DNA of 64,000 nucleotides from Notolepis coatsorum (taxonomy: Eukaryota; Chordata; Actinopteri; Aulopiformes; Paralepididae): NCBI GenBank assembly GCA_963971535.1, contig OZ020585.1, positions 158,233,065 to 158,297,064 of the forward strand, written 5' to 3'. Positions 44,708 to 54,918 of this stretch are shown piece after piece. The translations under genes were made by a program, and so were the position numbers. Within the stretch, counting starts at the first letter, position 1. Every line of letters begins with the position of its first letter. The notes under the pieces were generated by a model. The model made no database searches. It was not told the DNA's origin and saw only the letters and a list, made by a program, of their open reading frames with translations.

Positions 44708-46473
44708 GGAATGTTGAAGTGGAGGTCGAGCAGCAGGAGTAGATGGGGCCTAGGATTCACTGACCTAGGGATGGTACTCTGGTCCTTCTTGCCCTTCAGG
44801 GTGATCAGCAGTAGCTCCCCACACACCCACACTTCCCCCAATACTTCCTGAGCCCTCCCACACCCGATGGCAGTAAGGTGGATGATATATTCGCTCCCCA
44901 AAGCAGTACTCTTCCTTAATGATGAGTGGAGACTTTTTACAATAAACTATATGCAGGGGTGGGGAAAGGGTTAAACAATAATGAGCATTACCCGGAGAGA
45001 AAGGGGTTAGACAGAATGCACATTAAAGACACACACACAGTGCTCCCATTTACGTCTCCTTTACTGAAGGCTTAGTATGTTACACATTATCGCATATCTA
45101 TCAAGGCTACTTCCACACTGGGCACCTAGTGCTCTCACTCTATATTACAGACACAGTAAGAACCTCTTCCCTTTAAGGGTTATCTACTGCTCCGGTTCGC
45201 GGTAGGTGGAGAACAAGGTAAGGAGTAAAGGAGTTCAATGGGAATTTTATAAAGAACCACACATTATTATTACACTCAAAAGAAATTAACAGTGGGCCCA
45301 CATTAGCAAATAAAAGTCCTATCTACAGCCGGCTTTTCCCCAAAACAATAAATGGTCGGGGTGCCCCTAGATACTGCTGCCAGCGTTAGTTCAAAGCACC
45401 GTTTATCTTCGCCCTTAGAGAGCCTGCGCCACAGAGTGGAAATGTCTACCGATAAAGTTTCAGCACTCGGAGCGCCGCTGTACTTATCCAAGATGGCGGG
45501 CCTGCTCTCACCACCACTCGTCCGGGTGGTAAGATGGCCGCCGGGAGATCCCGCGATAACAGGCAGCGGGGCAGGGTAGACGCTGGGCAGGTGACTGCTG
45601 GGGTAAGGGCTGGGATGGGCTGGAGGAGCGTGTAGTGTAGTGACGTCCGCTGCTGGGCTGAAGGGGTGGGCCGATACTCCGGCTAAACTGTGGTGCTAGC
45701 CTAAACAAAGCTAAGCTGTGGGTCGTGGTAAACCCCCTGTCATAACGCCTATACACAGCTAACGCAAGGTGGACAATATCTACCACCTGGTCTTCAGCAG
45801 TCGCTCGCCTGCTGGTTCATTCACAATGTCTCTTCCGCATTAACCAAACGCTAAGCTACCGCATATACTTCTAGGATAACCCGCTTTGTAACTGAGTTTA
45901 TCTCTCGCGTGCTGAATCTCCGGAGCTCCCGTTCCGTGCGTCCTCCTCCCTCTGTCGAAAACGCTGAAGAGGAAGCCCCTCCCTCGGCACCACGCTCTGA
46001 ACCCATTCTTCTTCACCTGTGTCTCCCTGCCCAACGTGACCACCAGCGCTCCTGGCGGCACCCTGTATCCTGTCCCACTATGAAGCGTCAATGTTAGGAT
46101 AGGGAGAATCAAAGAGAGCAGCAAGTTAAGTGTCAATGTCGGGGTAGGGATGATCAAGAGCGGTCAGCCGGTTACACAACATCCTCGTGAACACAGGGAA
46201 TGCAAAAGATTAGCGTTAGACACCTTGAATAATAGTCATACATTTTCGGGTGTCTACACATGCTCATGCGATTTGTTTTGTGTGGTGTGTTACAACAATG
46301 AAACAAACTAAATGTAATCTAAATTAATAACAATGTTGAAATTGAGAAGTTTGGACAAATTTTTTACAACTGGAATTGTATTATTTGTTATTACAGAGAG
46401 AGTTTAGTACCGGAAAAAAAGGCCGATACCGGTATCGGTTCAAATGTGAACGGTACCCAACCCTAGTTGACGC

Positions 46474-46806
46474 TTGGCGGTCTCACTCTCATGGGTTCAT
46501 TCTGCACGCTCGTCCTTCCCTCATTACACCTCATCAACCTGGAGGAGGTAGCTGCTCCTTCTTTATTAAGCTCTTCCCAGAACATGCGGAGATGAAGTGG
46601 ATGTAAGCCTATTAGCGCTTATGCATCTTCATTTAAAATGACAACACTGGGGCCGCTCGGAAGGCTTGTCGGATTAACGACTGAGGCAAAGCCACCTGTC
46701 TTTACAGGGGATAGAGGGATTGGAAGGTATCAAACCATGACACATCAAAAGGGCCATTGCATTTAAGACACTTCCTTCCAAATGACCAGAAGCTACGCAG
46801 ACGCTT
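46474..46806. other. Flank without recognised gene
   Basis: Original neighbour of the hAT insertion. A short open stretch ends FFIKLFPEHAEMKW then M-stop; no family match can be supported. Confidence 0.4.
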
Positions 46807-47699
46807 CTAATCTACGAATTCCAATCTGGCTTCAGAACATCCCACTCCACTGACACATGCCTTCTCTCTTTAAACGACCACATCAAACAAGAGGTGGACG
46901 CGGGCAAATACTGCGGCATGGTCATGCTGGACCTACAAAAGGCCTTCGACACTGTCAATCACACCATTCTGATTGACAAGCTAAAAGCAATTGGTTTTGA
47001 TAGTCTATCAGTGAGCTGGATGCAATCCTACCTGGAGGGGAGAGAGCAGATGGTGGAGGTAAACGGTACCCTATCCCCCCCCCTCACAGTAAACTGTGGT
47101 GTTCCACAAGGAAGCATACTAGGTCCGCTACTGTTCCTAATTTATGCAAATGACATGTCGTCAGCTTGTGACTGCAACTTGTTCCTGTTTGCGGACGACT
47201 CAGCCCTGCTGGTCTCTGACAAGAACAAGTTACAGGTTGAAAAAACCCTCAGCTCAGAACTAGGCAAAATCTGCATATGGCTCGCTGATAACAAACTATC
47301 ATTACACATGGGCAAAACAGAGTCCATTCTCTTCGGTTCAAATAACAAACTCAGCAAGACCGACGGCTTCTCAGTTACAGTGGGTGACAATATTGTCACA
47401 AGGAAAGAAGATATTACCTACCTGGGTTCCATCCTAGAGGCAAATCTTTCCTGTGACAAAATGGCATCCAATGTAATAAAAAAAGTCAACCAACGAACAC
47501 GATTCTTGTACCGGATCTCCTCACTGGTAAACAAGAATACCCTGAAGACTCTAGCAGGAGCACTCATTCAAGGGTACTACGACTATGCTTGCACCTCATG
47601 GTACCAAAGCACCTCAAAGGCGCTAAAAACAAAATTACAAACATCTCAAAACAAACTGGTCAGACTACTGCTTGACCTTACTCCTAGAACCCACCTCAT
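46807..47699 (+). CDS. LINE reverse transcriptase, 5' piece of a split ORF
   Basis: Open from ~46810 (YEFQSGFRTSHSTDTCLL) with LDLQKAFDTVNH, GVPQGSILGPLLF, the catalytic FADD, LSLHMGKTESILFG and a thumb region; the frame runs into the TIR element and stops at 47758. The endonuclease is absent. Family by similarity: the same LINE type as the one at 62727-64000 is possible but not proven. Confidence 0.85.
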
Positions 47700-48040
47700 T
47701 AGTTGGGTCAAGAACCAACATTCTGTGACCATTCTCTGGCTAAGATGTTTTGATGATTGATTTGACTTCTATGGACCTTTTATAAAATATTTAGCCCCCG
47801 TGTCCCTCCGAAAAATCCCGGCATTTTTTGTCAGATGGCCAAATCCAAAATACCTGCCGACGCCATCTTGAAAAATTTACTTTTGATCCAGAGAACCTAG
47901 AATCATGTATGAATACACTTTTTTGTGTAAGTCAACCATGACGATTCCAATTCTGACATCAGTTTGACTCTATGACATCAATTTGACCCAGAAATCCAAG
48001 ATGGCCACCATATAGTAGAGCGAAAATGTAACTTTTAATG
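47700..48040 (+). repeat. Left long TIR of the 4.4-kb element
   Basis: Pairs with ~51715-52077, e.g. ttagcccccgtgtccctc against gagggacacgggggctaa, and aatccaagatggccaccat against the right arm. Confidence 0.88.
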
Positions 48041-48208
48041 TCAAAACCAATTTTACCATGGTACTGCTGTACTTTAAACAAACTACCTTCATAAGGATCT
48101 CAGCAAAATAATTTATGAATGTACAGTATGATAAGATAACTAATTATACTTCAAAATACGCTCTCTTAAATAGCTGTAACTTGAACAGATTAACAATGAA
48201 ACCACTTT

Positions 48209-48415
48209 TTTTTTCTTTTTTTTTTACTTAATTTTCTTTTAACTTTATAGCATTTTCAGCTTTTTCTGGCCACGCAGGACCGATAGAGGGAGAGAGGGAG
48301 AACGGGAGGAGAGGTAGGGAAGACATGCAGCAAATGGTCGCCGGGACTGGGAAACGAACCCGGGACGACCGCTTCGCGACTCAGCACGCTATGTGGTGTG
48401 CTACTGGAGCGCCCC
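48209..48415 (-). mobile_element. tRNA-derived SINE inserted in the 4.4-kb element
   Basis: Minus strand: ggggcgctccagtagcacac (A-box area), B box ggttcgtttcc (48350-48360), body, then an A-rich tail (T-run on the plus strand at 48209-48230). Flanked by a perfect 17-bp duplication aacaatgaaaccacttt (48192-48208, 48416-48432), the mark of target-primed insertion. Confidence 0.85.
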
Positions 48416-48499
48416 AACAATGAAACCACTTTAAACATGTCATGATCAGTCCGAATCAGAGCATTCTGCCTCACTAGATTCTGAATCATCAGATTCCAA

Positions 48500-50764
48500 T
48501 TAATCACCCCTCCTCCTCCATACATCATCATCTCCCTTCTCATCATCATCCTCCTCACTCTCCTCTTCCTCACTTTCTTCAGCTGGCCCTGGTGCAGGTA
48601 GATGTGTTGGGAGAGCAGGTCGTGTGTGGCGGACAGGGCGACAGCGACCACCCACCAGCTCCCAGCCATGTCCGAGTGGCGAAGGGTGTCGCTTCAGGGA
48701 GGGGTGGCGCACTAGATATGCCAAGTAGTTGGCACGGAGGCAGTGTTGGCGTAGGCTATCTGCATCTGGAGGGAGATGGATGAATGCTTTGTTCTTCATT
48801 CTCTTCCACTTTGTGGCACGGGCCTCAGCCATGGTGCTACTCTTCTTGTCGCCATAAATAACATGTCGTGTGAACTCGAACAGCTCCTCTAGCACCTCCT
48901 CCTCAAGGTCAAGGCTATCTCCACACCGCGAGAGCAGCCGTCGTGCCATAGGGCTCTTTGCCACCTTGTCATCCACCGACAACTTACCCTTGTCATAGAA
49001 GCCTGAATTGGCATCACAGCCTGTAATGCAGTGTAGCTGCACAATACAATCTGCCATCTCCTCAGTAACCAGGCCACGGCAGAAGACCGTGTTCTGCTTT
49101 CTCTTGATGCAGAGCATACCGGGCAGCTGTTGAGAGATGACCGCTGCCATGACATAGGCATCGGTGTCGGCTGCATCAATGACCACAGGGCCACTGTAGC
49201 CTGACTCACGTAGAACTGTGTAAGCAGAGAAGAGGATGGTGTCAGCCTCAGACTGGTCAAAGCTGTAGTTCTGCATTGGTTGCTGGGTTGACAAGTTGGT
49301 GCAGTGGGAGCCAACAGAGTAGACGATCTCTGTATCTACACCCTGTGCAACAAGGTCAGTCAGATAGCTGCATATAACTTTTTGTAGCCGCTCCTTGTTG
49401 CTGACGCTACACAGCAGTGTTTTGAACTCTCTGGCAGAGGGGAAGGGGTCGCCCAGCTTCATGTAGGTGTTGGGGACATGTACCTTACCTTGTACCCGCA
49501 GATCTCGCTCATCATCTTTAGTTGAGTATGCTGCGTCGTACGGGTCATTTACACAGAAAATACGGTCAGCATCACCATGGCGGGCAAGGATGATGGATGA
49601 TACCTTGTGGACATAGTCCAACCACTTGTATGGGGTGCCATCTTGTGTCTGCCGATCTTCTGCTGATGGGGTTGCCATCCTCCAGATCATGCCCATGTCG
49701 ACAAGAGCGGTGTAGGGTACTTGCAGATCTACAGATTGGAGAGAGAGCTTCTGAATGAGCTTGCTCTTCTGTGTCTTCCTATATGTGCCATTGGAGTTGA
49801 ATAAGGCCACACATTCCTCGACAACACGATGTTCCAGCAACTCTGAGAGATTCACAAGTTGACTGACCTCAACCAGGTCGATCACTGCCTTGAGAGCACT
49901 CCGCTCCATCTCAGCAGCTCTTGCTTTGAGTTCCTCCCCGGGCTTCTCCATGCAGGGCTGCTTGGCAAATGTCAAGCGTTTGCTCAGAGGGACAGGTGCA
50001 TGGAGGGAGGTTTTCTTACTGAACACTCTGTCTTTCAAGAAGCTGGTCAACTTCTCCTCTCCCACAGCATAGGCTGAGTTGAAGTCCGTGATGAGTTCAT
50101 CAGAGGCAGGCATGGCTGACTGTAGGGTGCGGAGGGTGGGTGAGGCTGGATCAAATGGGAAGGAATCAAACTCATGCATGCATGCGACCAGGTCCTGCAC
50201 GCGCTGCTCATCTTCTCTCATCCTTTTCGGACCACATTCTATGTGCTTCCTCTTGGCTTTTTTGTGTGTGGCCAGGGCATTGTGAGCCACCCGGATCTTG
50301 GCCAAATTGTTCACATTTCTGGAGTGCACCAGCAGCTGCTTCTCATTCTGGAGGATGGAGAGCCAGCCAGACTTCATTTTGCTGCCCTTGTTCATTGTAC
50401 ACTCGATCCACATGTCCCAGGCCATGTTGGAGTAGGGGTTGCCTGTGATGGACTGAGTGAAGTCAGTACGAAGGAAGGCGACCCGATCAGCAGGGAGAGC
50501 TGTCAGCATTGCCCAGAAGTCAGGCAGCCACCTTCCATACCTATTGTTGTCGTACACTACCATCCATGGCAGCATGGCACGCAGAGAGCTGACATACTCA
50601 TCCAAGTTGCAGATATGTACTGCATGCACATTCTGCATGAGTGCATCCGTCATAGACAGGAAGTCCCTCCAGTAGTCCGCCATGTCACTGGCCTCCACCT
50701 GGGTGAATAAATTGGTGATGAGGCTCTCGAGTATCATCCTCCAGTGCCGCATGTGCAGCTGCAC
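48500..50764 (-). CDS. Large element-encoded protein with acidic PIN/FEN1-like motifs
   Basis: 754 codons on the minus strand. From memory, it resembles an uncharacterised family common in fish and invertebrate genomes. Visible blocks: a D-rich segment NDPYDAAYSTKDDERDLR (about 407-423; family pattern FDgY..STK..E..R), EAD (506-508), DAADTDAYVM (530-539) and TGCDANSGFYDKGK (581-594; family pattern TGCDTTS.F.GKGK), then an acidic Glu/Asp tail (~730-750). The order D ... EAD ... DxD ... GCD is like the metal-binding residues of PIN/FEN1-type nucleases; that fold is my inference. The N-terminal part lies upstream in other frames (50685-51062, 50983-51300), so the copy is frameshifted. Could be the transposase or an accessory nuclease of the element; the long TIRs support a mobility role. 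Confidence 0.7.
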   Translation of the reverse strand: MQLHMRHWRMILESLITNLFTQVEASDMADYWRDFLSMTDALMQNVHAVHICNLDEYVSSLRAMLPWMVVYDNNRYGRWLPDFWAMLTALPADRVAFLRTDFTQSITGNPYSNMAWDMWIECTMNKGSKMKSGWLSILQNEKQLLVHSRNVNNLAKIRVAHNALATHKKAKRKHIECGPKRMREDEQRVQDLVACMHEFDSFPFDPASPTLRTLQSAMPASDELITDFNSAYAVGEEKLTSFLKDRVFSKKTSLHAPVPLSKRLTFAKQPCMEKPGEELKARAAEMERSALKAVIDLVEVSQLVNLSELLEHRVVEECVALFNSNGTYRKTQKSKLIQKLSLQSVDLQVPYTALVDMGMIWRMATPSAEDRQTQDGTPYKWLDYVHKVSSIILARHGDADRIFCVNDPYDAAYSTKDDERDLRVQGKVHVPNTYMKLGDPFPSAREFKTLLCSVSNKERLQKVICSYLTDLVAQGVDTEIVYSVGSHCTNLSTQQPMQNYSFDQSEADTILFSAYTVLRESGYSGPVVIDAADTDAYVMAAVISQQLPGMLCIKRKQNTVFCRGLVTEEMADCIVQLHCITGCDANSGFYDKGKLSVDDKVAKSPMARRLLSRCGDSLDLEEEVLEELFEFTRHVIYGDKKSSTMAEARATKWKRMKNKAFIHLPPDADSLRQHCLRANYLAYLVRHPSLKRHPSPLGHGWELVGGRCRPVRHTRPALPTHLPAPGPAEESEEEESEEDDDEKGDDDVWRRRGD

Positions 50765-51300
50765 AGGGTTCTTGGGAGAGACTCATATCTCTCAGAATCT
50801 CAAGGTTCTCCCTTGTCTCATCAGCCAGGTTGGGCATGAGCCTCCCCTTTACCAGCTGACTCATGAGTGCCTCATAGATGAGCCTCAAGCAACGCAGCCC
50901 CCTCTTGTAATGTTTGTGTTTCAGTGCACGGTCGACGGAGCCCTCTGCAATAGCTTTTCCTGCCACAAGTACATCTCCTAGCTCACTCCCCTTGTAGCGC
51001 TTGTAGATAGCGCTCATCATCACACACGGTGTGGAAGGGACCAAGAAAGGGTACAATGTCATGGTACTTGTTTGGGTTCTCGGCCTTGAGCAGAGTGATG
51101 AGGACGTACACAGGATGATCTCCCACTAAGAAGGCGAAGGGCATGTGCTTAGTTGCGATGATGGTAGACAGCTTCTCCATGATGTCATTCACAACTGACT
51201 TGTTGGGCGGTTTATTGTAAGATGTATGAAAATAAGCCTTGCTCTTCCTCTGCTCCATATTCAAGCCAGCGTGAAACCCATTGTATGAAGGGATAGTGCA
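50685..51300 (-). pseudogene. N-terminal part of the same protein, two frame breaks
   Basis: Frame 51300-50983: PNKSVVNDIMEKLSTII, then FLVGDHPVYVLITLLKAENP and FLGPFH (family pattern GDqPvY ... lGpFH). Near 51020 the frame shifts; the continuation AIYKRYKGSELGDVLVAGKA and RGLRCLRLIYEALMSQL is in the 51062-50685 frame. A second shift near 50770 leads into the main ORF. Upstream of 51300 only a (CA)n tract and the promoter-side TIR region are present, so a 5' exon may be missing or unrecognised. Confidence 0.65.
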
Positions 51301-51343
51301 TGCATGCACGCACGTACGCACACACACATGTGCACACGCACGT

Positions 51344-51345
<2 letters not shown>

Positions 51346-51410
<65 letters not shown>
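51346..51410. repeat. (CA)n microsatellite
   Basis: Long CA tract directly upstream of the coding part; creates an artefactual VCVC reading on the minus strand. Confidence 0.97.
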
Positions 51411-51411
<1 letters not shown>

Positions 51412-51714
51412 GCAGTCTATTGAAGAAGAAGGCCTGGATGAGCGAGGTCAACAGGAGTTCTTCATGTCAAGGAATGTCGAGATGGCGTGGTCCAAGATAC
51501 CTTTTGAAACAGAAGGCTGAGCACAAGCTCAGAACATCATCAAAATAACTCATGAAAGAAACAGCTTTCGAACACAACACAAGGGTTAACAAACCCCAAA
51601 CACAGGGCTACAATGACTATATTAGCTAACTAATTGTTGTTGCTAGCTAGCTAGCTATTGGGAAAGTTGTTAGTCTGAAGCCCTGCCCAAACACCAAATC
51701 TTACTTTCCCATTC

Positions 51715-52077
51715 AAAAGTTACATTTTCGCTCTGCTGTCTCTTTCTACATTTTTGCTCTACTGGATGGTGGCCATCTTGGATTTCTGGGTTAAATTGAT
51801 GTCATAGAGTCAAACTAATGTCAGAATTGGAATCGTCATGGTTGACTTACACAAAAAAGTGTATTCATACATGATTCTAAGTGCTCTGGATCAAAAGTTA
51901 ATTTTTCAAGATGGCGTCAGCAGATATTTTCGATTTGGCCATCTGACAAAAAATGCCGGGATTTTTCTGAGGGACACGGGGGCTAAATATTTTATAAAAG
52001 GTCCATAGAAGTCAAATCAATCATCAAAACATCTTAGCCAGAGAATGGTCACAGAATGTTGGTTCTTGACCCAACTA
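51715..52077 (-). repeat. Right long TIR of the 4.4-kb element
   Basis: See left TIR. Confidence 0.88.
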
Positions 52078-52080
52078 CAT

Positions 52081-52429
52081 CCCTGCCCACTTTGACAACC
52101 TAGGATGGCTTAGAGTAGACGACAGAGTACAGCAACTTGCAATGGGCCTGGTCTACAAGATACACTACACGACCAAGGTACCCATGTACATGACAAAATA
52201 CTTCCCAAAGGTCAGTGAATACCACGATCACAACACCAGAGGGAGCTCCACAAATCATGTTAAACCCAGATTCGGCTCAAACAAGGGACTAAACACGTTT
52301 CGCAATTATGCCACATCAATGTGGAACGCCCTACCCAAAGCTGTAAAGGAATGTGAATCACTACACACTTTCAAAAACACTCTCAAAAAACACCTAAGGG
52401 AGACTGCAACTCGAAACTGGCCCCTGTAA
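52081..52429 (+). CDS. LINE reverse transcriptase, 3' piece of the split ORF
   Basis: Continues in frame from 47699: PAHFDNLGWLRVDDRVQQL, YKIHYTTKVPMYM, HNTRGSS and the C-terminal FRNYATSMWNALPKAVKE ... FKNTLKKHL, ending RNWPL-stop. Such a W-N-LP ... FK-LK-hL end is typical of Jockey/CR1-superfamily LINEs. The UTR (52430-52950) has several C-runs and a (ttca)n tail. Confidence 0.82.
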
Positions 52430-52950
52430 ATGTCCGAACACAACCCCCTCCAATGTACAGTAAATTACCAAGTATGGTCTTGTCAATAATCCAATGTACA
52501 GTGTTTGTTTGTACAGTTGTACAGTGTCCCCCACCCACCCCTCCTACCCAACCCCCCCCCCCCCCCACTCCTACCCAACCCCCCCCCCCCCACCCACCCA
52601 ACCACCTCCAATGTACAGTCCCCCCCCACCCCACCTACCCAATCCAATGTACAGTTTCTACGCCTAATGTATATACTCTTTTCTTTCTGGACTCTTTTTG
52701 TATCACAAACAGTACTGTAATTGCAAATCTGGTATGTCATAAATGTATAGATGTAGCAGTACTGTCTATCTGTATGTCATGTATGTCATATATGTTACGA
52801 TGAATTGAAAATGGGGGACCCTGATGTAAACAAGACGAAAGTCTTTCTCTGGTCTGCATCCCCTTAACAATTGTATGTATTGAGCTGTACTGTACTGTAC
52901 CCATTCTGCAATCTGTTAATAAAGTTTTCATTCATTCATTCAGCTGTTGG

Positions 52951-53099
52951 TCTTGGATCTTCTTCTTCTTTTTGCATTTAAGTGAAAAGGTGAACTGCAC
53001 AGAATTGATTTCCATAATCTGTACTTACTAAATACTTCTTACAGCACCTGCACCAACTAAGTGTTAGACACCTCTACATTCTGACAGCCATCACTGATA
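52951..53099. other. Short flank
   Basis: No feature recognised. Confidence 0.3.
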
Positions 53100-53441
53100 G
53101 AGTGTTTGGTCAGTAACATATGGGTCTCCCAGGCTCTCCATTCTGCAGTAAATAGAAAATAAATTTACTTTATCCATTCAGGAGAGAAAGAAGTAAGAAC
53201 CGTAGATATGTTTTACTTATTTCAAGAAATCTTGCCAAGCCAAATTTGCTTACTGCACTGGTAGATCCTTTTACTTGTTTCAAGCACATTATTTACTTAA
53301 AACTAGTTTTAGTTTCTTGTTTTTGTCCAACCGTTTTGCAGTGTGGAGTTCTCTCTCCTGATTGGATAAAGTGGGACATTTATTTTGTGTTTACTGCAGA
53401 GTGAAGGGACTGGGAGACCCGTGTTACTGACCAAAACACTC
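53100..53441. mobile_element. Palindromic MITE, TA-flanked
   Basis: Inverted ends gagtgtttggtcagtaac (53100) and gttactgaccaaaacactc (53441), with homology between arms extending ~90 bp inward (gggtctccca, ctgcagtaaa, ggataaagt). TA on both sides suggests a Tc1/mariner-type or other TA-target element. No ORF. Confidence 0.7.
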
Positions 53442-53454
53442 TATACCAGCGATG

Positions 53455-53975
53455 GGAACTCCCATCTCACCCACCCCCTCCTAATGTACAGTTCCCTCCC
53501 CCTCGTGTGTATATATTTTCTATTAGGATCTCTGTGTAACTACTATATATTTGCATATCTGTAGCCTATGTCATAAATGTCATAATTAGTTTAGATTAGA
53601 TGATTAGATTAGATTTTTATATCTGTATATATCTGTATGCTGTGTATGTCATAAATGTCATTATGAATTGAAAATGGGGGACCCTGATGAAAACAATACG
53701 AAAATATTTCTCTGGTGGTCTGCATCCCCTTAACAATTGTGTGTATTGAGCCCGTACTGTATTGTACCCATTCTGCAATCTGTTAACCCTTTCACTGCCG
53801 CGCTACCAAACGGTTAACCCTTTTCACCGCGACAATACACAGGATTAACCCGTTCACTGCCGCACAACAGCCGGTTAACACTTTCACGGTCGCCATCGGT
53901 TGTGTGATAGAAGGGTTAACCTTCTGTCGTGTGGCAGTGAAAGGGTTAATAAACTTTTCAATCAATGAATCAACC
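53455..53975 (+). mobile_element. Second LINE 3' tail, containing a minisatellite
   Basis: Same UTR as 52440-52950 (gtacagttccctcccc, tgtatgtcataaatgtcatt, gaattgaaaatgggggaccc, ctgcaatctgttaa) interrupted at 53783-53950 by ttaacccttt repeats, then aataaacttttcaatcaatg. Confidence 0.7.
53783..53950. repeat. Minisatellite with ttaaccctttcactgcc core
   Basis: Four to five diverged ~33-bp units, the last ones inverted (gaagggttaacc, gtggcagtgaaagggtta). Same core as 4315-4500. Confidence 0.75.
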
Positions 53976-54692
53976 AGCGATGGCAGACTTCTTGGCACGC
54001 TTTGGGTGATTATTATTCACTGAACTGCTGCAGTACAATATTTCAACACGTTCACCAACAGAATGTGTCGCTTTGTGCTGCTGACAGCGTTTCCTTCAAC
54101 ACAATCCATCACTGCAGCAACAGACGCCGACAGTCGAGTGTTTTTGAAAAAAGATTATGCCTACCGTCCACCGCCACTAAAACTCGCATTCATAATACCC
54201 ACGATTTGTAATCACACACATGCCCCTTCATATTATACAGTACATTGACCAGCATAGGAAACTTTTCAAACGGAGACTGAGAAACTGTCCTGGGGCCTGC
54301 GTGACAGAGAAGTCATTTTAGATGGTCACTATCGCCATCTACTGCTCAGTAGGAGAGCTGCGGCCCACAACTGACAGTGTATAATGATCCAAGCCAGCCA
54401 TTTGCTTTGATTCCAATTCGAGTCAGTGATGATAATTGACGATATGCAATTGAAATTAACACTCAAATTAATTTTAAATCTTGATGATGCCATCAGTGAT
54501 TCACGCTTCTACTATTTTAGTTCAAATGAAGCCAATTATGTATTATAATTATATAATCATAATTATGTAATCATAGAAATCATAATAATCACAACTACAC
54601 AAGACAACTCGTACTAGTCTACCCATATCGCTCTGTATGATAGAATGTACAATAGTGCTGTATAAACCGTATACATTTACATTTAATGCATA
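53976..54692. other. Region without recognised gene
   Basis: AT-rich in its second half. ORFs of 60-70 codons at 54002-54248 have no recognisable motif. Confidence 0.45.
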
Positions 54693-54918
54693 TGTAACGG
54701 ATGGTACCGCGAAGCGCAGTCAAGATGGACTTCAGATGTTGTGAAGTGACTGGGGCGAGTAGCGGTGCTATGGGTTAAACTCACTCACCCTTAAAATAGA
54801 CACTTTACAAAGCAGTGAGTTCACCTCTTGGTATAGTGGTCTGTGGTGCGGCAGACCACGGGTTTCGAAACTCCCTCGGGGCATCAAAGTTTAAGGTGAC
54901 GATGTCACAACCGTTACA
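54693..54918 (+). mobile_element. Small element with TG..CA ends and an internal tRNA-like sequence
   Basis: 226 bp bounded by tgtaacgg and ccgttaca. Inside (about 54822-54886) a tRNA-like stretch has an A-box-like tggtatagtgg (54829-54839), an anticodon-like stem gtggtctg/cagaccac and a B-box-like ggtttcgaaac (54861-54871). It could be a tRNA-derived SINE fragment, a mini-LTR element or a tRNA pseudogene. No clear target duplication. Confidence 0.5.

Larger units (their letters stand above)
43013..46258 (+). mobile_element. Long solo LTR, copy 2, split by a TIR element
   Basis: Starts tgtagcaggg and ends tctaca, with the 4-bp duplication catg on both sides (43009-43012, 46259-46262). Its sequence is the reverse complement of 18698-22554 minus the LINE there. 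Net length without the insertion at 43118-44707 is about 1.65 kb. No internal coding region of the parent element is present. Confidence 0.65.
39162..46465. mobile_element. hAT-like non-autonomous element, heavily nested
   Basis: TIRs tagggttgggtaccg (39162) and cggtacccaaccct(a) (46465) are flanked by 8-bp duplications gttgacgg (39154-39161) and gttgacgc (46466-46473), 7/8 identical. Eight-bp duplications are the hAT hallmark. Without the L1 (39382-42926 plus one duplicated 16-mer) and the solo LTR (43013-46258 plus 4 bp), only about 0.5 kb is left, so it never encoded a transposase. Confidence 0.8.
47700..52077 (-). mobile_element. 4.4-kb TIR element with long inverted repeats encoding a PIN-like protein
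   Basis: Ends tagttgggtcaagaacc at 47700 and the inverse at 52077. The inverted repeats extend ~340 bp each (47700-48040 and ~51715-52077) with moderate divergence. Target duplication CAT (47697-47699, 52078-52080) confirmed by the restored LINE frame. One large gene occupies the minus strand. TIR DNA transposons with 3-bp duplications include PIF/Harbinger and some CACTA elements, but neither transposase is recognisable, so I leave the superfamily open. Confidence 0.85.
46807..52950 (+). mobile_element. LINE (Jockey/CR1 superfamily), interrupted by the 47700-52077 TIR element
   Basis: RT coding 46807-47699 continues at 52081-52429; 3' UTR follows to the (ttca)n tail at ~52930-52950. The frame is restored when the insertion and one copy of CAT are removed, which defines the insertion precisely. 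5'-truncated within the RT fingers. Confidence 0.85.

Noticed and set aside
46376..46606. Short frame ending FFIKLFPEHAEMKW, faintly globin-like
   Set aside because: Too short, no conserved heme-binding context, spans the hAT end.
51212..51451. Val-Cys-rich reading at the start of the 4.4-kb element protein
   Set aside because: (CA)n microsatellite read on the minus strand.
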